Part shown: positions 28,264 to 28,568 of the stretch, piece after piece
How positions within the stretch are numbered: the stretch's first letter is position 1
Layout: each line of letters begins with the position of its first letter
Assembly (NCBI GenBank): GCA_910589545.1
Contig: CAJUSY010000009.1
Coordinates: 1 to 28,568 of the forward strand
Direction: 5' to 3'
Length of the DNA: 28,568 nucleotides
From: Peptoniphilaceae bacterium
GTDB lineage: Bacteria; Bacillota; Clostridia; Tissierellales; Peptoniphilaceae
Notes under the pieces: model-generated
What the model was told of the DNA's origin: nothing
The model's database searches: none
The model's input: only the letters and a program-made list of their open reading frames with translations
Position numbers and translations under genes: made by a program

Positions 28264-28568
28264 TTAGATTCTGCCTTCAAAAAATATTGATAGCTGTGAC
28301 AATATTTGATCCCAGCCTCTTATTCTACTCGTCCATTTACTTGAAGCGTCTACCATCGCTAGATACAAGCTTTTTTGTAGGGCGTAGTCATTTGGAAATA
28401 TTGTTTTGTTTTTTGTTACTTTTCTAAGTTGTCTATTAAAATTTTTTATGCTATTTGTTGTATATATTAGTTTTCTTATTCCATCTGGATATTTGAAATA
28501 TGTTGCTAATTCTGCCCAGTTATTTCTCCATGAATTTACACACATTGGGTATTTTTTGCCCCATTTTT
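28264..28568 (-). CDS. IS256-family transposase, C-terminal part (runs off the window)
   Basis: The frame is open to the window edge, with KWGKKYP before the first Met, so the true start is outside. It matches the end of Mutator/IS256 transposases: WRNNWAELATYFKYPDGIRK, IYTTNSIKNFNRQLRKVTK, IFPNDYALQKSLYLA and a KWTSRIRGWDQILSQLSIFFE tail. In the family the TTN-x-I-E motif is believed to carry the catalytic Glu; here the codon at 28444-28446 is AAA (Lys). If so, this copy is inactive. The upstream part cannot be judged. Confidence 0.88.
   Translation of the reverse strand, partial: KWGKKYPMCVNSWRNNWAELATYFKYPDGIRKLIYTTNSIKNFNRQLRKVTKNKTIFPNDYALQKSLYLAMVDASSKWTSRIRGWDQILSQLSIFFEGRI

Overview
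The window is AT-rich, densely packed chromosomal DNA from a low-GC Gram-positive anaerobe of the Firmicutes. Gene content, codon use, GGAGG-type ribosome-binding sites, TTG starts and the Firmicutes-type RNA regulators (T-box, L20-type leader) support this. The protein sequences look like Finegoldia magna or a close member of the Peptoniphilaceae; that genus call is inference. Most genes are on the minus strand.

Layout. Positions 1-140 hold the 3' flank of something to the left, with a terminator. Positions 141-3283 carry the translation and nucleotide block read right to left: rpsB (S2), tsf (EF-Ts), pyrH (UMP kinase) and frr (ribosome recycling factor), with promoters before rpsB and pyrH and hairpins after rpsB, tsf and frr. 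Positions 3273-10158 form one tight minus-strand operon for DNA metabolism: a PC4-like YdbC protein, YhaO (Mre11/SbcD-like nuclease), YhaN (membrane-spanning Rad50-like ATPase), a metallophosphoesterase, a CYTH-domain protein and topA. Back-to-back with it on the plus strand (10250-11239) are a 31-residue membrane miniprotein (Prli42-like), recX and a GIY-YIG nuclease.

Positions 11271-12525 are the infC-rpmI-rplT operon (IF3, L35, L20), with a sigma-A promoter, an L20-leader-like RNA ending in a terminator, and an apparent AUA start codon on infC. Positions 12526-18395 hold two half-ABC exporters, forming a predicted heterodimer with one degenerate ATP site, and an MprF-like lysyl-phosphatidylglycerol synthase. 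Upstream are thrS with a T-box leader, hisS, a GNAT-like/DUF6873-like fusion protein and a tRNA-Phe/Gly/Cys cluster with a consensus promoter. Positions 23387-25274 hold an unrecognised gene, a zinc-dependent phospholipase C-like protein and a divergent macro-domain protein. Positions 25361-26506 encode TmcAL, which modifies the elongator tRNA-Met wobble base.

The right end is mobile DNA. An IS3-family (IS150-like) element with intact catalytic residues lies directly behind tmcAL. It shows two layers of expression control: a 5' terminator hairpin that hides the orfA ribosome-binding site, and a textbook -1 frameshift signal joining orfA to orfB. Next to it is the C-terminal end of an IS256-family transposase, running off the window, whose presumed catalytic glutamate reads as lysine.

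No CRISPR array, prophage or obvious defence island is present. The most notable items are the AUA start of infC, the YdbC-YhaO-YhaN-TopA operon, the ABC-ABC-MprF module, the GNAT/DUF6873 fusion, the hidden miniprotein, the IS3 control signals and a long nested palindrome beside the IS256 remnant.
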